Shown: positions 36,960 to 46,513, numbered from the stretch's first letter. The stretch: DNA of 64,000 bases from Bacteroidota bacterium (GCA_019695345.1 JAIBAE010000010.1:1-64000); one strand, 5' to 3'. The notes: a model not told the origin generated them from the sequence alone. Numbers and translations are program-made.

Positions 36960-37916
36960 ATGAAAATAGCAGTATTTATTGAGACACATAATGCGCAGGG
37001 AATTCGTTCTGCAAAGGAAGCGTTAACAGCTGCGCGTAGTTTAAATGCAGAGATTGTTGGTATTACAACAAGTAATGCTGATGCACTTCATCAATTTGCA
37101 GAATATGGTTTAACAACCTGTATTACAGTAAGCCACGATTTGTTGGCAACCTACTCTTCCACAGCAATTGCTAGTGCTGTTGCACAAGCAGCAAAAAGTG
37201 CTAATGCAAACGTGGTAATGTTTGGTGGCAATGCATCCGGTAAAGAGATTGCACCACGTGTTGCTGTGAAATTACAAGCAGGTTATATACCCGATGTTGT
37301 AGAAGTACAAGATGCAAATGGCGCGTTGCAGTGTGTCCGCCCTGTATTTGCAGGTAAAGCTCGTGAGCATGTTAAAGCTACTACCACGGTAACTGTTGTT
37401 ACGCTAAGACCCAATGTGTTTACCGCAAAAGCAGTTGGCGGTGGAGCAGTTACAACCTCTGCATTTACACCGGAATTAACCGGCAACGATGCAAAAGTTA
37501 AAACAACAGGTGTTACCCGTAACGAGGGTAAACTTGATGTATTAGAAGCAGATATTATTGTATCGGGCGGAAGAGGAATGAAAGGTCCGGAACACTTTAC
37601 ATTGGTAGAAGATTTAGCAAAACCACTTGGTGCAGCGGTAGGTGCATCGCGTGCGGTAGTAGATGCTGGTTGGCGTCCGCATGGCGACCAAGTAGGGCAG
37701 ACGGGGAAAACCGTTTCGCCAAGTTTGTATGTTGCATGTGGAATTAGTGGTGCAGTACAACACTTAGCCGGTATGTCGTCATCCAAAGTTATTGTTGCTA
37801 TAAACAAAGATAAAGAGGCACCAATATTTAAAGTTGCCGATTACGGTATTATAGGTGATGTGTTTGAAGTATTACCAAAGTTAACAGCTAAAATTAAAGA
37901 AGTAACTGGTAAGTAA
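36960..37916 (+). CDS. etfA: Electron transfer flavoprotein alpha subunit
   Basis: 318 residues. The C-terminal FAD domain is clear: SGGRGMKGPEHF, LGAAVGASRAVVDAGW, GQTGKTVSPSLYVACGISGAVQHLAGM and VAINKDKEAPIF. N-terminal domain is the usual nucleotide-like fold. It forms the heterodimer with EtfB directly upstream. Confidence 0.95.
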   Translation: MKIAVFIETHNAQGIRSAKEALTAARSLNAEIVGITTSNADALHQFAEYGLTTCITVSHDLLATYSSTAIASAVAQAAKSANANVVMFGGNASGKEIAPRVAVKLQAGYIPDVVEVQDANGALQCVRPVFAGKAREHVKATTTVTVVTLRPNVFTAKAVGGGAVTTSAFTPELTGNDAKVKTTGVTRNEGKLDVLEADIIVSGGRGMKGPEHFTLVEDLAKPLGAAVGASRAVVDAGWRPHGDQVGQTGKTVSPSLYVACGISGAVQHLAGMSSSKVIVAINKDKEAPIFKVADYGIIGDVFEVLPKLTAKIKEVTGK

Positions 37917-38000
37917 TACACCAAACAACACAATACTTTTTTGTGAGGCGCAGGATACCTAAATTTGTTCTGCAACAACCACCCATACAGGGTTATCAAT

Positions 38001-38645
38001 ATGAGTAAAATTCAATTAGAAATCTTAGGGCTATCCGCCAGCCCGGCAAGTAACGGCGCGTATGCATTAATACTAAAGGAAACAGGCGGTACACGCCGTT
38101 TACCAATAGTAATTGGTGCGCCCGAGGCACAAGCAATTGCTGTGGAAATGGAAGGTGTTAAACCACCACGCCCCATGACACACGATTTGCTGAAGAACAT
38201 TATTGAACAATTTGGCGGAACGGTTAGCGAAGTAAGTATTGTTGATATGAAAGATAGTACCTTCTTTGCAGTTATAATTATTGATGGTCTATCGTTAGAA
38301 ATTGATGCCAGACCAAGCGATGCCATTGCAATTGCTGTACGTTTCAATGCACCCATTTATATCACGGAATCTATTTTGGAAGAAGCAGGGTTTTACCCCG
38401 AAAACGCCGATGATTCTTTAGGTGATGACGACAGCGATGAAGAAGAAAACGATTTACTCGATTTACTTCGCGAAAGCAAACAGGAAACAGATAAAGACGA
38501 CGAGGATAAGGAACCACCTTCAACCGAAGGCATGAGTTACTTTGAACAGCTTAAAGTGAAGTTAGCAGCTGCAATCAGTAAAGAAGATTACGAAGAGGCA
38601 GCAAAAATTAGAGATGAAATGCAAAAAATTCAATCTAATGGATAG
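38001..38645 (+). CDS. Bifunctional nuclease (BFN/DUF151) domain with C-terminal UVR motif
   Basis: 214 residues from MSKIQLEILG. The BFN domain fills about 1-130 (LPIVIGAPEAQAIAVEMEG, RPMTHDLL, IDARPSDAIAIAVRF). A very acidic linker follows (DDSLGDDDSDEEEND), then a short UvrB/UvrC-interaction helix (KLAAAISKEDYEEAAKIRDEM). This domain order is known in Bacteroidota-type genomes. Nuclease activity was reported for plant members, but the bacterial role is unclear. The UVR motif suggests contact with repair or Clp-type proteins. Confidence 0.85.
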   Translation: MSKIQLEILGLSASPASNGAYALILKETGGTRRLPIVIGAPEAQAIAVEMEGVKPPRPMTHDLLKNIIEQFGGTVSEVSIVDMKDSTFFAVIIIDGLSLEIDARPSDAIAIAVRFNAPIYITESILEEAGFYPENADDSLGDDDSDEEENDLLDLLRESKQETDKDDEDKEPPSTEGMSYFEQLKVKLAAAISKEDYEEAAKIRDEMQKIQSNG

Positions 38646-38695
38646 GAAGTTTGCCGCGATGTGTTATATTCGCGTCCCAAAATTGAACAACAGTT

Positions 38696-38769
38696 GCCGG
38701 GGTAGCTCAGTCGGTTAGAGCAATGGAATCATAATCCATGTGTCGGGGGTTCAAATCCCTCCCCCGGTA
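38696..38769 (+). tRNA. tRNA with CAU anticodon (elongator Met or lysidine Ile)
   Basis: 74 nt cloverleaf: acceptor GCCGGGG / CCCCGGT with a G1-U72 wobble, D-arm GCTC/GAGC, anticodon stem ATGGA/TCCAT with loop ATCATAA, T-arm GGGGG-TTCAAAT-CCCTC, discriminator A. No CCA is encoded. The three G-C pairs of initiator tRNA are absent from the anticodon stem. The flanks GTTGCC and GGCAAC are complementary and could extend the acceptor stem in the precursor. Confidence 0.92.
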
Positions 38770-38776
38770 CGGCAAC

Positions 38777-38811
38777 AAAACCTCTATCATGTTTGTGGTA
38801 GAGGTTTTTTT
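38777..38811 (+). terminator. Rho-independent terminator of the tRNA gene
   Basis: AAAACCTCTA / TAGAGGTTTT stem with a T-run, 7 bases after the tRNA. Confidence 0.88.
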
Positions 38812-38828
38812 ATGTAATAAAGTTTGTA

Positions 38829-38898
38829 TTTCCCGCCTCTGCCGAAGCAATCGTTTAGCGCGGCAACCCGGTCCGAATCCGACCCGCGTGCGGCGCAT
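38829..38898 (+). repeat. B-type half-element (left-facing)
   Basis: CCCGCCTCTGCCGAAGCAATC then GCGCGGCAACCCGGTCCGA and CCGCGTGCGGCGCA. Mini-hairpin TGC-CGAA-GCA, plus a GCGCGG / CCGCGT stem. Confidence 0.8.
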
Positions 38899-38910
38899 TA
38901 AAAAATGTTC

Positions 38911-38971
38911 TTTCCGGCATAGTGAGTTTTGTACGATGCTGACTATTCGGTGCCGTCCCGCGATAGCAGAA
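38911..38971 (+). repeat. A-type half-element (right-facing)
   Basis: TTTCCGGCATAG at the left, GGTGCCG near the right, then CGC-GATA-GCAGA. Forms an outward-facing mixed pair with the B copy at 38829. Confidence 0.75.
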
Positions 38972-39051
38972 AAAACTAAATATTGAGTTCAACTTGCCGA
39001 CGTGCGAATAATCCGATATTTTTGAACCGCAGTATAATTTTAACCAAAACC

Positions 39052-39378
39052 ATGAGCGAGGAAGTTCAACAAAGTCCCGGCGCACAAAAAAACCGTCTGA
39101 AACGCAGGCGTTACCTTTCTATTTCTATTATAGGTGTGGCGGTATTGGCGTTTCTGTTGTTCTCTAAGTATGGTGTGATAACGCGATTCTCGTTAGAGCG
39201 GAAAAAGACCTCGTATTATTCCGAGATTGATGCGTTACGGATTTTTCAGGACTCACTTCGTACCGATATTAAAAAACTCCAATACGATACTCTTGAGATT
39301 GAGCGCATTGCACGCGAACAATACGGCATGGTTAAACCCGGCGAAAAAGTTTTTATTGTTAAGAAAGATGAGAAGTGA
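39052..39378 (+). CDS. FtsB/DivIC-like septum formation protein
   Basis: 108 residues from [10 protein letters not shown]. Basic cytoplasmic N-terminus (KNRLKRRRY), one membrane helix (about 23-42, [15 protein letters not shown]), then a short coiled coil ([22 protein letters not shown]) and the family end [14 protein letters not shown]. Such proteins join FtsL/FtsQ in the divisome. Its stop overlaps the next start by one base (TGATG). Confidence 0.8.
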   Translation: MSEEVQQSPGAQKNRLKRRRYLSISIIGVAVLAFLLFSKYGVITRFSLERKKTSYYSEIDALRIFQDSLRTDIKKLQYDTLEIERIAREQYGMVKPGEKVFIVKKDEK

Positions 39379-39839
39379 TGAAACAGAACATCACGATATT
39401 TATCATTCTACTACTTCAATTATTGGTTGCTTCTTGTTCAACTATACATCACAAATCCATGAAAGAAATTATTTATACCGAATCAGCTCCGGCACCAATT
39501 GGTCCGTACTCGCAAGGCGTTAAAGTTAGCGGCAACTTGTATTACTTTTCGGGTCAGATTGCCTTAGATGCGCACGGTGCAATTGTAGAAGGCGGTATTA
39601 AAGAGCAAACACATCAGGTGTGCAAGAACATTGGGTTGTTGCTTAGCTCGCAAGGGTTAACGTTTAACAATGTTCCCAAAACCACCGTGTTCCTGAAAGA
39701 TATGGGAGAGTTTGCCGCCATGAATGAAGTGTATTCCGAATACTTTGGCGAAAGCAAACCCGCACGCTCCACGGTAGAGGTTGCCCGCTTACCTAAAGAT
39801 GTGCGCGTTGAGATAGAAATTATAGCAGTGGCAAATTGA
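39378..39839 (+). CDS. RidA-family enamine/imine deaminase with lipoprotein signal
   Basis: 153 residues. A complete RidA domain (about 27-153) includes [19 protein letters not shown], the substrate-binding Arg in [13 protein letters not shown] and final [10 protein letters not shown]. It is preceded by a convincing lipoprotein signal ([16 protein letters not shown], Cys 20). RidA proteins are usually cytoplasmic and hydrolyse reactive enamines from PLP enzymes. Export would be unusual, though an internal ATG (MKEIIYT) could give a cytoplasmic form. Translationally coupled to the ftsB-like gene. Confidence 0.82.
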   Translation: MKQNITIFIILLLQLLVASCSTIHHKSMKEIIYTESAPAPIGPYSQGVKVSGNLYYFSGQIALDAHGAIVEGGIKEQTHQVCKNIGLLLSSQGLTFNNVPKTTVFLKDMGEFAAMNEVYSEYFGESKPARSTVEVARLPKDVRVEIEIIAVAN

Positions 39840-39902
39840 ACAAAAGTTTTGCTTACGTCAATATTTGTGTAGAGCTGAGTTCTTTCTTATAAACTGAACA
39901 CT

Positions 39903-39990
39903 GTCATTCCCGAAAATGCGAATAAGCATTTATCGGGAATCTATATCTCTTTGTACGTACTTTGGATACCCGATTTCTCGGGTATGACAG
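39903..39990. repeat. ATTCCCGA/TCGGGAAT palindromic repeat (D-type)
   Basis: Two hairpins: ATTCCCGAAAATGC / GCATTTATCGGGAAT and TACCCGA / TCGGGTA. The first recurs in similar form at 49832-49866. Confidence 0.7.
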
Positions 39991-40024
39991 TTCCTGACTC
40001 ATTCTTAAACGGTTCCTTATTCAT

Positions 40025-40594
40025 GTGAAAAATATTCTATTTAATAGTGTTGCAATTGTTGCGGTGATTTTGTGTTCCTTTGAGGTAGCATTTGCAATGG
40101 GCGATTCCACCAGCACCCGAACTGCCAAACCGGTTGTGCCTGATTCTGTTGTTAAGGCAGACACTGCGCAAACGCAAAAAACAGGCATGACGAAATCACC
40201 CACAGGTGCTGTGTTGCGCTCTATTGCTTGCCCGGGTTGGGGACAGTTGTATAACGAATCGTACATAAAATCCGCATTGTTCTTTGGGGGCGCCGCAACA
40301 TGTGTAACTATCATTGTATGGAACCAACAGCAATTTGCAAACGCAACCACCTTGTATGAAAACACACCAGATACCGACCCCAACAAAAACCTGAATTACC
40401 GACGAAAAGAATTCTACCGCGACCAGCGAGATGTTGCCGGCTTGTGGTTACTTGGCGTCTATGCACTCTCGGCAATTGATGCCTACGTTGGCGCGCACCT
40501 CTACGACTTTGATGTAAGCGATAAAAACGTAACCGTACTTCCTGTCTCCGACGGCAGGAACTTTGTTTCGCTTCAATGTAGTATCCGTTGGTGA
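40025..40594 (+). CDS. DUF5683-type membrane protein
   Basis: 189 residues from a GTG start; the ATG overlapping it leads straight into a stop. Signal peptide or first helix 1-25 (VAIVAVILCSFEVAFA), then LRSIACPGWGQLYNESYIKSALFFGG, the DUF5683 hallmark, with further hydrophobic segments at about 90-105 and 140-160. Function unknown; common in Bacteroidota. Confidence 0.75.
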   Translation: MKNILFNSVAIVAVILCSFEVAFAMGDSTSTRTAKPVVPDSVVKADTAQTQKTGMTKSPTGAVLRSIACPGWGQLYNESYIKSALFFGGAATCVTIIVWNQQQFANATTLYENTPDTDPNKNLNYRRKEFYRDQRDVAGLWLLGVYALSAIDAYVGAHLYDFDVSDKNVTVLPVSDGRNFVSLQCSIRW

Positions 40595-40858
40595 TTATTG
40601 GTTGGAGCGAGGTTGGTGCAATACTATCTAACCTTCTGCTGCTTCTCATGTACGTCAGCAAGAATTTCGCATTATACCTGCTAACCCCAAAGGGTGCGGA
40701 ACAAAACTACCGTGCTACAGAGTATGAACTCCATGATTTAGCTATTAATTATCGTACATCAAGCAAAATGTGATGTGCTAAGTGGCTGTTTCATTGTAAG
40801 TTTGCACCCACAATTCTATCCCGATATTTACAAGTTTCAACCAATATAACGTACGTTC

Positions 40859-42355
40859 ATGAAGACACAATTTGTACAAGGTGGAGTTAAAACTCTAAAA
40901 AATGATGGTATAGCACTTTTCTTTTTTGAGGATGCGAAACTATTTGCGGAAAAAGCAAAATCGGTTCAGCGTGTATTTCCTCACTCTAAAGGTGTTATAG
41001 AAAGTGGCGATTTTAGCGGTAAGAAAAACACCGTTAGCTTATGCTACTACGGAAGTGGCAAAACAACCAAAAGAATATATTTAGTTGGTTTAGGTAAAAA
41101 AGCAGATTTCAGCGCAGAACAAATGCGCCGTTCGGCATCTGCTGTATCGCGCGTAGCAAGTAAATCCAAGATTTCAAACTTAGCGTGCGAGTTACTTGCA
41201 AACGACGTTCTCAATGCACAAGCAACAGCCGAAGCAACTGTAGAAGGTGCATACCTAGGACCCTACAAGTTTGATAAATACATTAACGGTGGCAAAAATG
41301 CAAGCAAACTAAAAACACTCGCATTCTTTACCGATAGCAAAACAACCGTTGCCGAAAGCAAAGCAGGCGTTGCATTTGCAACAGCTCTGTGCGAAGGTGT
41401 GTATTTAACACGCGACTTAGCTAACGCACCGAACAACGAGATTTACCCTGAAACATTAGCAGAGCGCGCTGTTGCCGCCGGCGAGAAAGCAGGATTCAGC
41501 GTTACCGTTCTTGGTAAAAAAGAAATTGAAGATTTGAAAATGGGTGGCTTGCTTGCGGTTAACCAGGGTAGTGTTCGCCCGCCGGTGTTTATTATTATGG
41601 AATACAAAGGGGGCGCAGAAGGCGAAGCACCTGTGGTGTTAGTAGGTAAAGGCGTTACCTTTGATACAGGTGGTATTTCCATTAAACCGGGTGCCGGCAT
41701 GAGCGATATGAAGATTGATATGCACGGTTCTGCTTCGGTTATTGGTGGTATTTATGCTATTGCTAAAAACAAGCTACCAATGAACGTGATTGCCTTAGTA
41801 CCCGCTACCGAAAACATGCCAAGCGGAACAGCATACGTTCCGGGTGATGTTATTACACACATGAACGGTAAAACAAGTGAGATTGACAATACCGACGCAG
41901 AAGGTCGTTTGATTTTAGCAGATGCACTAACCTACGCAGATAGATACAAACCAGCTGCGGTTATTGACATTGCTACATTAACAGGCGCATGCGGTATTGC
42001 ATTAGGCGGCGTTACAACCGGATTAATGGGTAACGATGACAGTTTGAAAGCACGCATTAAAGCAGCTGCCGGAAACACAAGCGAATACGTTTGTGAATTA
42101 CCTTTATACGAAGAATACGAAGAGCAAATTAAGAGCGATGTAGCTGATGTTAAAAACAGCGGCGGTCGTCCGGCGGGTGCAATTACCGCAGCATTGTTCT
42201 TAAAGATGTTTATTGGTAACTACAAATGGGCACACTTGGATATAGCAGGCACCGGCATTGCATCCAAAGATGGCTATTACACACCAAAAGGTGGTAGTGG
42301 TGTAGGTGTGCGTTTGTTTGTTGATTTAATCCGTAACTGGAAAAACAACGGATAA
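40859..42355 (+). CDS. pepA: Leucyl aminopeptidase (M17, PepA-type)
   Basis: 498 residues. Catalytic domain with metal and active-site segments VGKGVTFDTGGISIKPG, KIDMHGSASV and the family signature NTDAEGRLILADAL. N-terminal macro-like domain about 1-160. It removes N-terminal residues from peptides in the cytoplasm as a two-metal hexamer. A 10 bp palindrome (AACGTACGTT, 40848-40857) sits directly before the ATG. Followed by a terminator. Confidence 0.95.
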   Translation: MKTQFVQGGVKTLKNDGIALFFFEDAKLFAEKAKSVQRVFPHSKGVIESGDFSGKKNTVSLCYYGSGKTTKRIYLVGLGKKADFSAEQMRRSASAVSRVASKSKISNLACELLANDVLNAQATAEATVEGAYLGPYKFDKYINGGKNASKLKTLAFFTDSKTTVAESKAGVAFATALCEGVYLTRDLANAPNNEIYPETLAERAVAAGEKAGFSVTVLGKKEIEDLKMGGLLAVNQGSVRPPVFIIMEYKGGAEGEAPVVLVGKGVTFDTGGISIKPGAGMSDMKIDMHGSASVIGGIYAIAKNKLPMNVIALVPATENMPSGTAYVPGDVITHMNGKTSEIDNTDAEGRLILADALTYADRYKPAAVIDIATLTGACGIALGGVTTGLMGNDDSLKARIKAAAGNTSEYVCELPLYEEYEEQIKSDVADVKNSGGRPAGAITAALFLKMFIGNYKWAHLDIAGTGIASKDGYYTPKGGSGVGVRLFVDLIRNWKNNG

Positions 42356-42376
42356 AATTCAGACGGAGATTATGCT

Positions 42377-42413
42377 AAGGCGATTCATTATGTATGAGTC
42401 GCCTTTTATTTTT
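42377..42413 (+). terminator. Rho-independent terminator of pepA
   Basis: AAGGCGA-TCAT / ATGA-TCGCCTT stem followed by TTTTATTTTT, 22 bases after the stop codon. Confidence 0.85.
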
Positions 42414-42461
42414 CTGTTACTTCTAAACGGTGAAGGTTTGTTATTTTTACTGAGGAACTCT

Positions 42462-42518
42462 CTCCCGCACAACAAGGCACGTTGATGGTTGCTATTTGGT
42501 GCGGATTGCGTTAGCAAA
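42462..42518 (+). repeat. A-type half-element (right-facing)
   Basis: CTCCCGCACAAC at the left, GGTGCGG near the right, then TGC-GTTA-GCA. CCGCAC pairs with GTGCGG. It ends 21 bases before the M1 peptidase start. Confidence 0.8.
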
Positions 42519-42539
42519 CAATACTTATTTGAATCTGCT

Positions 42540-44627
42540 ATGAAAAACATATTCCTGTTGATGTTACTTAGTGTAACGGTATCGGTTGCCCAAATACCAA
42601 ACTCACTTTTAACCGAGCCACGAGAAGTCATTGAGTTTACCGATGTACCACCTGTTTGTTATGTTAAAAACAATCTAGATGTTCAATCAACAGAAGTCTC
42701 GGGACCTACATCATACATACCACAGAACTTTGATGTGTTGCATTACAATGTGTATTTAAATTTATTGAAGTTGCCCGCGTTAAAACTTGATACAGTGCAT
42801 TGTGTTATTACGTTTGTGTGGACATCAACACCGGATACCTTTCGTTTCCATTTACGTGGTTTAGTACCTGATGCAATTCAATGGAAAAGTGCTGCGCAAA
42901 CAACGTATAAGAGTATTCCTTTTACGGCGTTTGGTGTGCCTGCCCAACCAAATTTCCATTACACCGTTGCTGCTACGCAGGATATGAAAACAGGCGATAC
43001 AATACAAATGTCTATTACGTATAGCGGTACCATGACTCAGGAAGTTGGTGGTGGTAATTGGGGCGGTGTGCAAGTAGATGGCAAAGGGGTGTATGCAATG
43101 GGTGTTGGGTTTAAGAATAATTATGTTTCGGCAACACAACACTGGATGCCATGTTACGACCACCCAAGTGATAAAGCTACCTTTGAAGGTGTGTTTGTAA
43201 CAAAGAGTAATTACACCGTGGCATCGAACGGATTGTTGCAGTCACGCACAGTAGTTGATGACACTACCGTAGTATATCATTGGAAAATGAATGACCCGTG
43301 TGCAACGTATTTAATGACCTTTGCAGCCGATGAATATGTTACCGTAAACTTTACAGGAATGAGTAAACCTGCGGTTGTGTATTCGCGAGTTTCCGACTCA
43401 GCTGCTACCCGAAAATCTTTTAGCTTGTTACCGCGTGTACTTGCCATGTGCGAACGCTACTTTGGTGCATACCCACACGAAAAAATTGGCTATGCAAATA
43501 CACAAAAAGGTTCAATGGAACATCAATCAATGGTGTGTGTTGCAAAGAGTATAAGCCAAAGCCGTGATACAGTAAATCAAAACGGATTCCATGAGTTAGC
43601 GCATCAGTGGTTTGGCGATTTAGTAACACCGTACGATTTCCGTGACGCGTGGCTAACCGAATCATTTGCCACATTCTGCGAAACACTTTGGCATCAGGAA
43701 TTGTTTGGTAATGCAGGTTATATGGCAGAAATGCAACGCAAGATTAACAGGTTCCTTACGGTGCTTGGTAAGCCGGGAGGTCCCGGCTTTGAAGGCATTT
43801 TGCCTCTGTATAATTTCCCGCGTGCCACGCCATCATCAAATTACCCCGAAACAATTTACCAGAAAGGCGCGGCAGTACTTGGTATGTTGCGGTATCACGT
43901 GGGCGATTCAGCATTCTTTGCAACACTGCGTAGTTACTTAGATAAACATGCGTTTGGTAATGCAACCATTGATACCATGCAACAAGCTTTCGAAACTTTT
44001 GCACCGGCTGATAAAAAAGCTACCATCAAACCATTCTTTGATGAATGGGTTCGTGGCAGAGGTTGGTGTACAGTTAATATTGATGCACTTAAATTGTTTA
44101 AAGATGGCGGATGGCAAGGTGTGTTAAACATTACTCAGGTACAATCGGATACATTTGGTGTGAACGGATTGTTTACGGTGCTACCGCTTGAGGTAACATT
44201 TACCGATGCCTCGGGTAATAAGGTTCATCGTGTAATTACAATAACTTCAAAAACAAAAGAGTACACTTTGGATTCCCTAAACGATTTTACCGATGTAAAT
44301 ATCAACAAAGGGAATGCAGTTCGTTCGCTTGCATTGCTTTCAAAAAGTCCGGTAATTACTGCTGTTGATGATGCAACGCCAATAACTTCCATTCAAGCAT
44401 ATCCAACACCGGCTTCATCGGTTGTGTGGTATTCAATTCTAACCGAGGGTACATACACATTACAGGTTACAAATTATCTGGGTCAGGAAGTAGTACATTC
44501 TCTTGTAAGAAGCCAGGACGGCGAACTTCACGCGCTCGATGTTCTTGCATTACAGAACGGCGTGTATCAATGTACCCTTTCTGGCGACGCAACACACAGC
44601 ACGTTCCCAATTATTATAGCACGTTAA
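42540..44627 (+). CDS. Secreted M1-family metallopeptidase with T9SS tail
   Basis: 695 residues from MKNIFLLMLL (signal peptide to about 17). Zinc site HELAHQWFGD with the distal Glu in WLTESFATF. The M1 substrate motif appears as GSMEHQS, the form typical of Bacteroidota secreted members rather than GAMEN. N-terminal beta domain about 50-250. C-terminal T9SS sorting domain (YPTPASSVVWY to FPIIIAR). A surface or secreted aminopeptidase, followed by GH57 18 bases later. Confidence 0.88.
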   Translation: MKNIFLLMLLSVTVSVAQIPNSLLTEPREVIEFTDVPPVCYVKNNLDVQSTEVSGPTSYIPQNFDVLHYNVYLNLLKLPALKLDTVHCVITFVWTSTPDTFRFHLRGLVPDAIQWKSAAQTTYKSIPFTAFGVPAQPNFHYTVAATQDMKTGDTIQMSITYSGTMTQEVGGGNWGGVQVDGKGVYAMGVGFKNNYVSATQHWMPCYDHPSDKATFEGVFVTKSNYTVASNGLLQSRTVVDDTTVVYHWKMNDPCATYLMTFAADEYVTVNFTGMSKPAVVYSRVSDSAATRKSFSLLPRVLAMCERYFGAYPHEKIGYANTQKGSMEHQSMVCVAKSISQSRDTVNQNGFHELAHQWFGDLVTPYDFRDAWLTESFATFCETLWHQELFGNAGYMAEMQRKINRFLTVLGKPGGPGFEGILPLYNFPRATPSSNYPETIYQKGAAVLGMLRYHVGDSAFFATLRSYLDKHAFGNATIDTMQQAFETFAPADKKATIKPFFDEWVRGRGWCTVNIDALKLFKDGGWQGVLNITQVQSDTFGVNGLFTVLPLEVTFTDASGNKVHRVITITSKTKEYTLDSLNDFTDVNINKGNAVRSLALLSKSPVITAVDDATPITSIQAYPTPASSVVWYSILTEGTYTLQVTNYLGQEVVHSLVRSQDGELHALDVLALQNGVYQCTLSGDATHSTFPIIIAR

Positions 44628-44645
44628 CAGAAAAGAAAGTAAGGC

Positions 44646-46292
44646 ATGAGTTTACCGCTTCGCGTAGCATTTCTTTGGCATCAACATCAACCATATTACC
44701 GCAAAGACGATGAGTTTGTATTACCGTGGGTTCGCCTGCACGGAATAAAAGATTATTACGATTTACCCGCACTGCATTGGGAATTCCCTGAACTGCGAGT
44801 AACGTACAATATAGTGCCGTCGTTACTAATGCAATTGCATGAGTATAAGGAGGGGATTACCGATTCCATTCAACGCCTAACCGAGATTCCTGCAGAACAC
44901 CTTAACGAACAAGAGAAGCGCGACATCGTAACACAGTTCTTTATGTGTAACCACGAAACGATGTTACATCCACTTGCCCGTTATCAGGAGTTGTATCAAC
45001 GCGCCATAACCGAAAACTCATTGCAAACATTTCAAACGCAGGATTGGTTAGACCTGCAAGTGTTGTATAACCTAACGTGGATTGGCGCGCTTTCGCGCAT
45101 GGAACCTATTATCCAATACTTGTTCCGCAAAGAGCGCAATTATACCGAGCAGGATAAACGTATTCTTATCAGCCGTCAGCGTTTACTACTCAACGCCATA
45201 ATACCGGTTATGAAGGAACTGCAACACGCAGGTCTGGCGGAGTTAAGTGTAACGCCGTTGCATCATCCAATCATGCCATTACTTATCGATACCGATTCCG
45301 CATTAGAGGCCACGCCCGATATACTTTTACCGCAGCACCGTTACACGCGGTTAGATGATGCCGACTATCAGTTACAACGCGGGCAACTGATTTTTGAACA
45401 GAACTTTGATGTAGCCGCAAAAGGTGTGTGGTGTTCCGAGGGAAGTGTAAGCGAGCCAACTTTGCGCTTACTTGCAGAGCGTGGTGTGCAATGGACAGCT
45501 ACCGACGAACAGGTACTGATGAACACCAAACGCGAAGACTACAAACACACCGATAAATACTTCCCGCATGTTGTACAAACCAAGTACGGAAAAACCATCT
45601 CCGTGTTTTTCCGCGACCATGAGTTAAGCGATGCTATTGGCTTTGTATACCAAAAGTGGAATGCACACGATGCCGTTTCAGACTTCATCAATAAACTGCA
45701 TTCCATACGCAACACCATAATTCAGGAACATGGCGAAGATGCGTTACAACAAGCTGTTGTGCCCGTAATATTAGATGGAGAAAATTGTTGGGAGTATTAT
45801 CAGGATAACGGCATTCATTTTCTGCGCGAGTTGTACAAACGCTTAACAACCGATGAGCATCTTACAACCATTACGTTTAACGATGCAGTTACAACAATAC
45901 CAACTTCCTATACCTATACATTAGATGGCATTTGTGCCGGCTCGTGGATTTATGGGAACTTCAAGATATGGATTGGCGACGAAGAAAAAAACACTGCGTG
46001 GGATGCGTTGTTTAAGGCACGCAAACTAATTGAATCACGCCGGGTAACACGCAAGCAATGGCAGGAAAGTATGGAGCACATCTACATTGCCGAGGGCAGC
46101 GATTGGTATTGGTGGTATGGTAACGACCACAGTGCCGATACCCGTTACATGTTCGATGAACTCTTTCGTTATCACTTGCAATGTGTGTACGAACTTTACG
46201 AGGAGCCAGTTCCATCGGTGCTAAAAAAGCCAATTATGAAAAACCCGCATACAACAAACGCCATGTCTGCCATGCACAGGGTAACAGAATAA
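44646..46292 (+). CDS. Glycoside hydrolase family 57 protein
   Basis: 548 residues, no signal peptide. Begins with the GH57 hallmark FLWHQHQPYYR, then GVWCSEGSVSEPTLRLL with a candidate nucleophile Glu, an Asp in WTATDEQ, and ILDGENCWEYY. GH57 enzymes are retaining alpha-amylases, 4-alpha-glucanotransferases or branching enzymes; the cytoplasmic location suggests glycogen or maltodextrin metabolism. The precise activity cannot be read here. Confidence 0.87.
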   Translation: MSLPLRVAFLWHQHQPYYRKDDEFVLPWVRLHGIKDYYDLPALHWEFPELRVTYNIVPSLLMQLHEYKEGITDSIQRLTEIPAEHLNEQEKRDIVTQFFMCNHETMLHPLARYQELYQRAITENSLQTFQTQDWLDLQVLYNLTWIGALSRMEPIIQYLFRKERNYTEQDKRILISRQRLLLNAIIPVMKELQHAGLAELSVTPLHHPIMPLLIDTDSALEATPDILLPQHRYTRLDDADYQLQRGQLIFEQNFDVAAKGVWCSEGSVSEPTLRLLAERGVQWTATDEQVLMNTKREDYKHTDKYFPHVVQTKYGKTISVFFRDHELSDAIGFVYQKWNAHDAVSDFINKLHSIRNTIIQEHGEDALQQAVVPVILDGENCWEYYQDNGIHFLRELYKRLTTDEHLTTITFNDAVTTIPTSYTYTLDGICAGSWIYGNFKIWIGDEEKNTAWDALFKARKLIESRRVTRKQWQESMEHIYIAEGSDWYWWYGNDHSADTRYMFDELFRYHLQCVYELYEEPVPSVLKKPIMKNPHTTNAMSAMHRVTE

Positions 46293-46298
46293 CAGTAT

Positions 46299-46369
46299 GC
46301 TTCCCGCCTCTGCCGAAGCGACCGCAACTGCGCCGTCACACGGGCGGGGCAGGGCGTTACAGTTTCGCG
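46299..46369 (+). repeat. B-type half-element (left-facing)
   Basis: CCCGCCTCTGCCGAAGCGACC then CTGCGCCGTCACACGGGCGGGG. The same variant recurs at 48376-48446 in inverse, 56407 and 61233. Confidence 0.8.
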
Positions 46370-46400
46370 TTTGATGCACACCTACTTCTCAATTACATTC

Positions 46401-46513
46401 AACCCCACCCAAACCCTCCCCACAAGGGAGGGCTTCAGAATCTTCATCACTCATTCATTTGTCAACCACAACACGTCTTCTCCCTCTCCTTGGGAGAGGG
46501 CTGGGGTGAGGTC
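46401..46513. repeat. CCTCCCC..GGGAGG and CTCCCTCTCC..GGGAGAGGG repeat
   Basis: Two G/C-rich hairpins 60 bp apart; the second ends GGGAGAGGGCTGGGGTGAGG. This motif is a widespread class of bacterial intergenic repeat, seen here once. Confidence 0.65.

Noticed and set aside
40588-40773. 61-codon reading frame after the DUF5683 gene
   Set aside because: It overlaps the end of the previous gene, has no ribosome site and shows no family features.
1926-42518. A-type elements as a riboswitch or leader RNA
   Set aside because: Half of the copies lie downstream of genes or antisense to them, and the loop sequence is not conserved.
46401-46513. CCTCCC/GGGAGG hairpins as a new element
   Set aside because: This is a familiar type of dispersed bacterial intergenic repeat and occurs once here.
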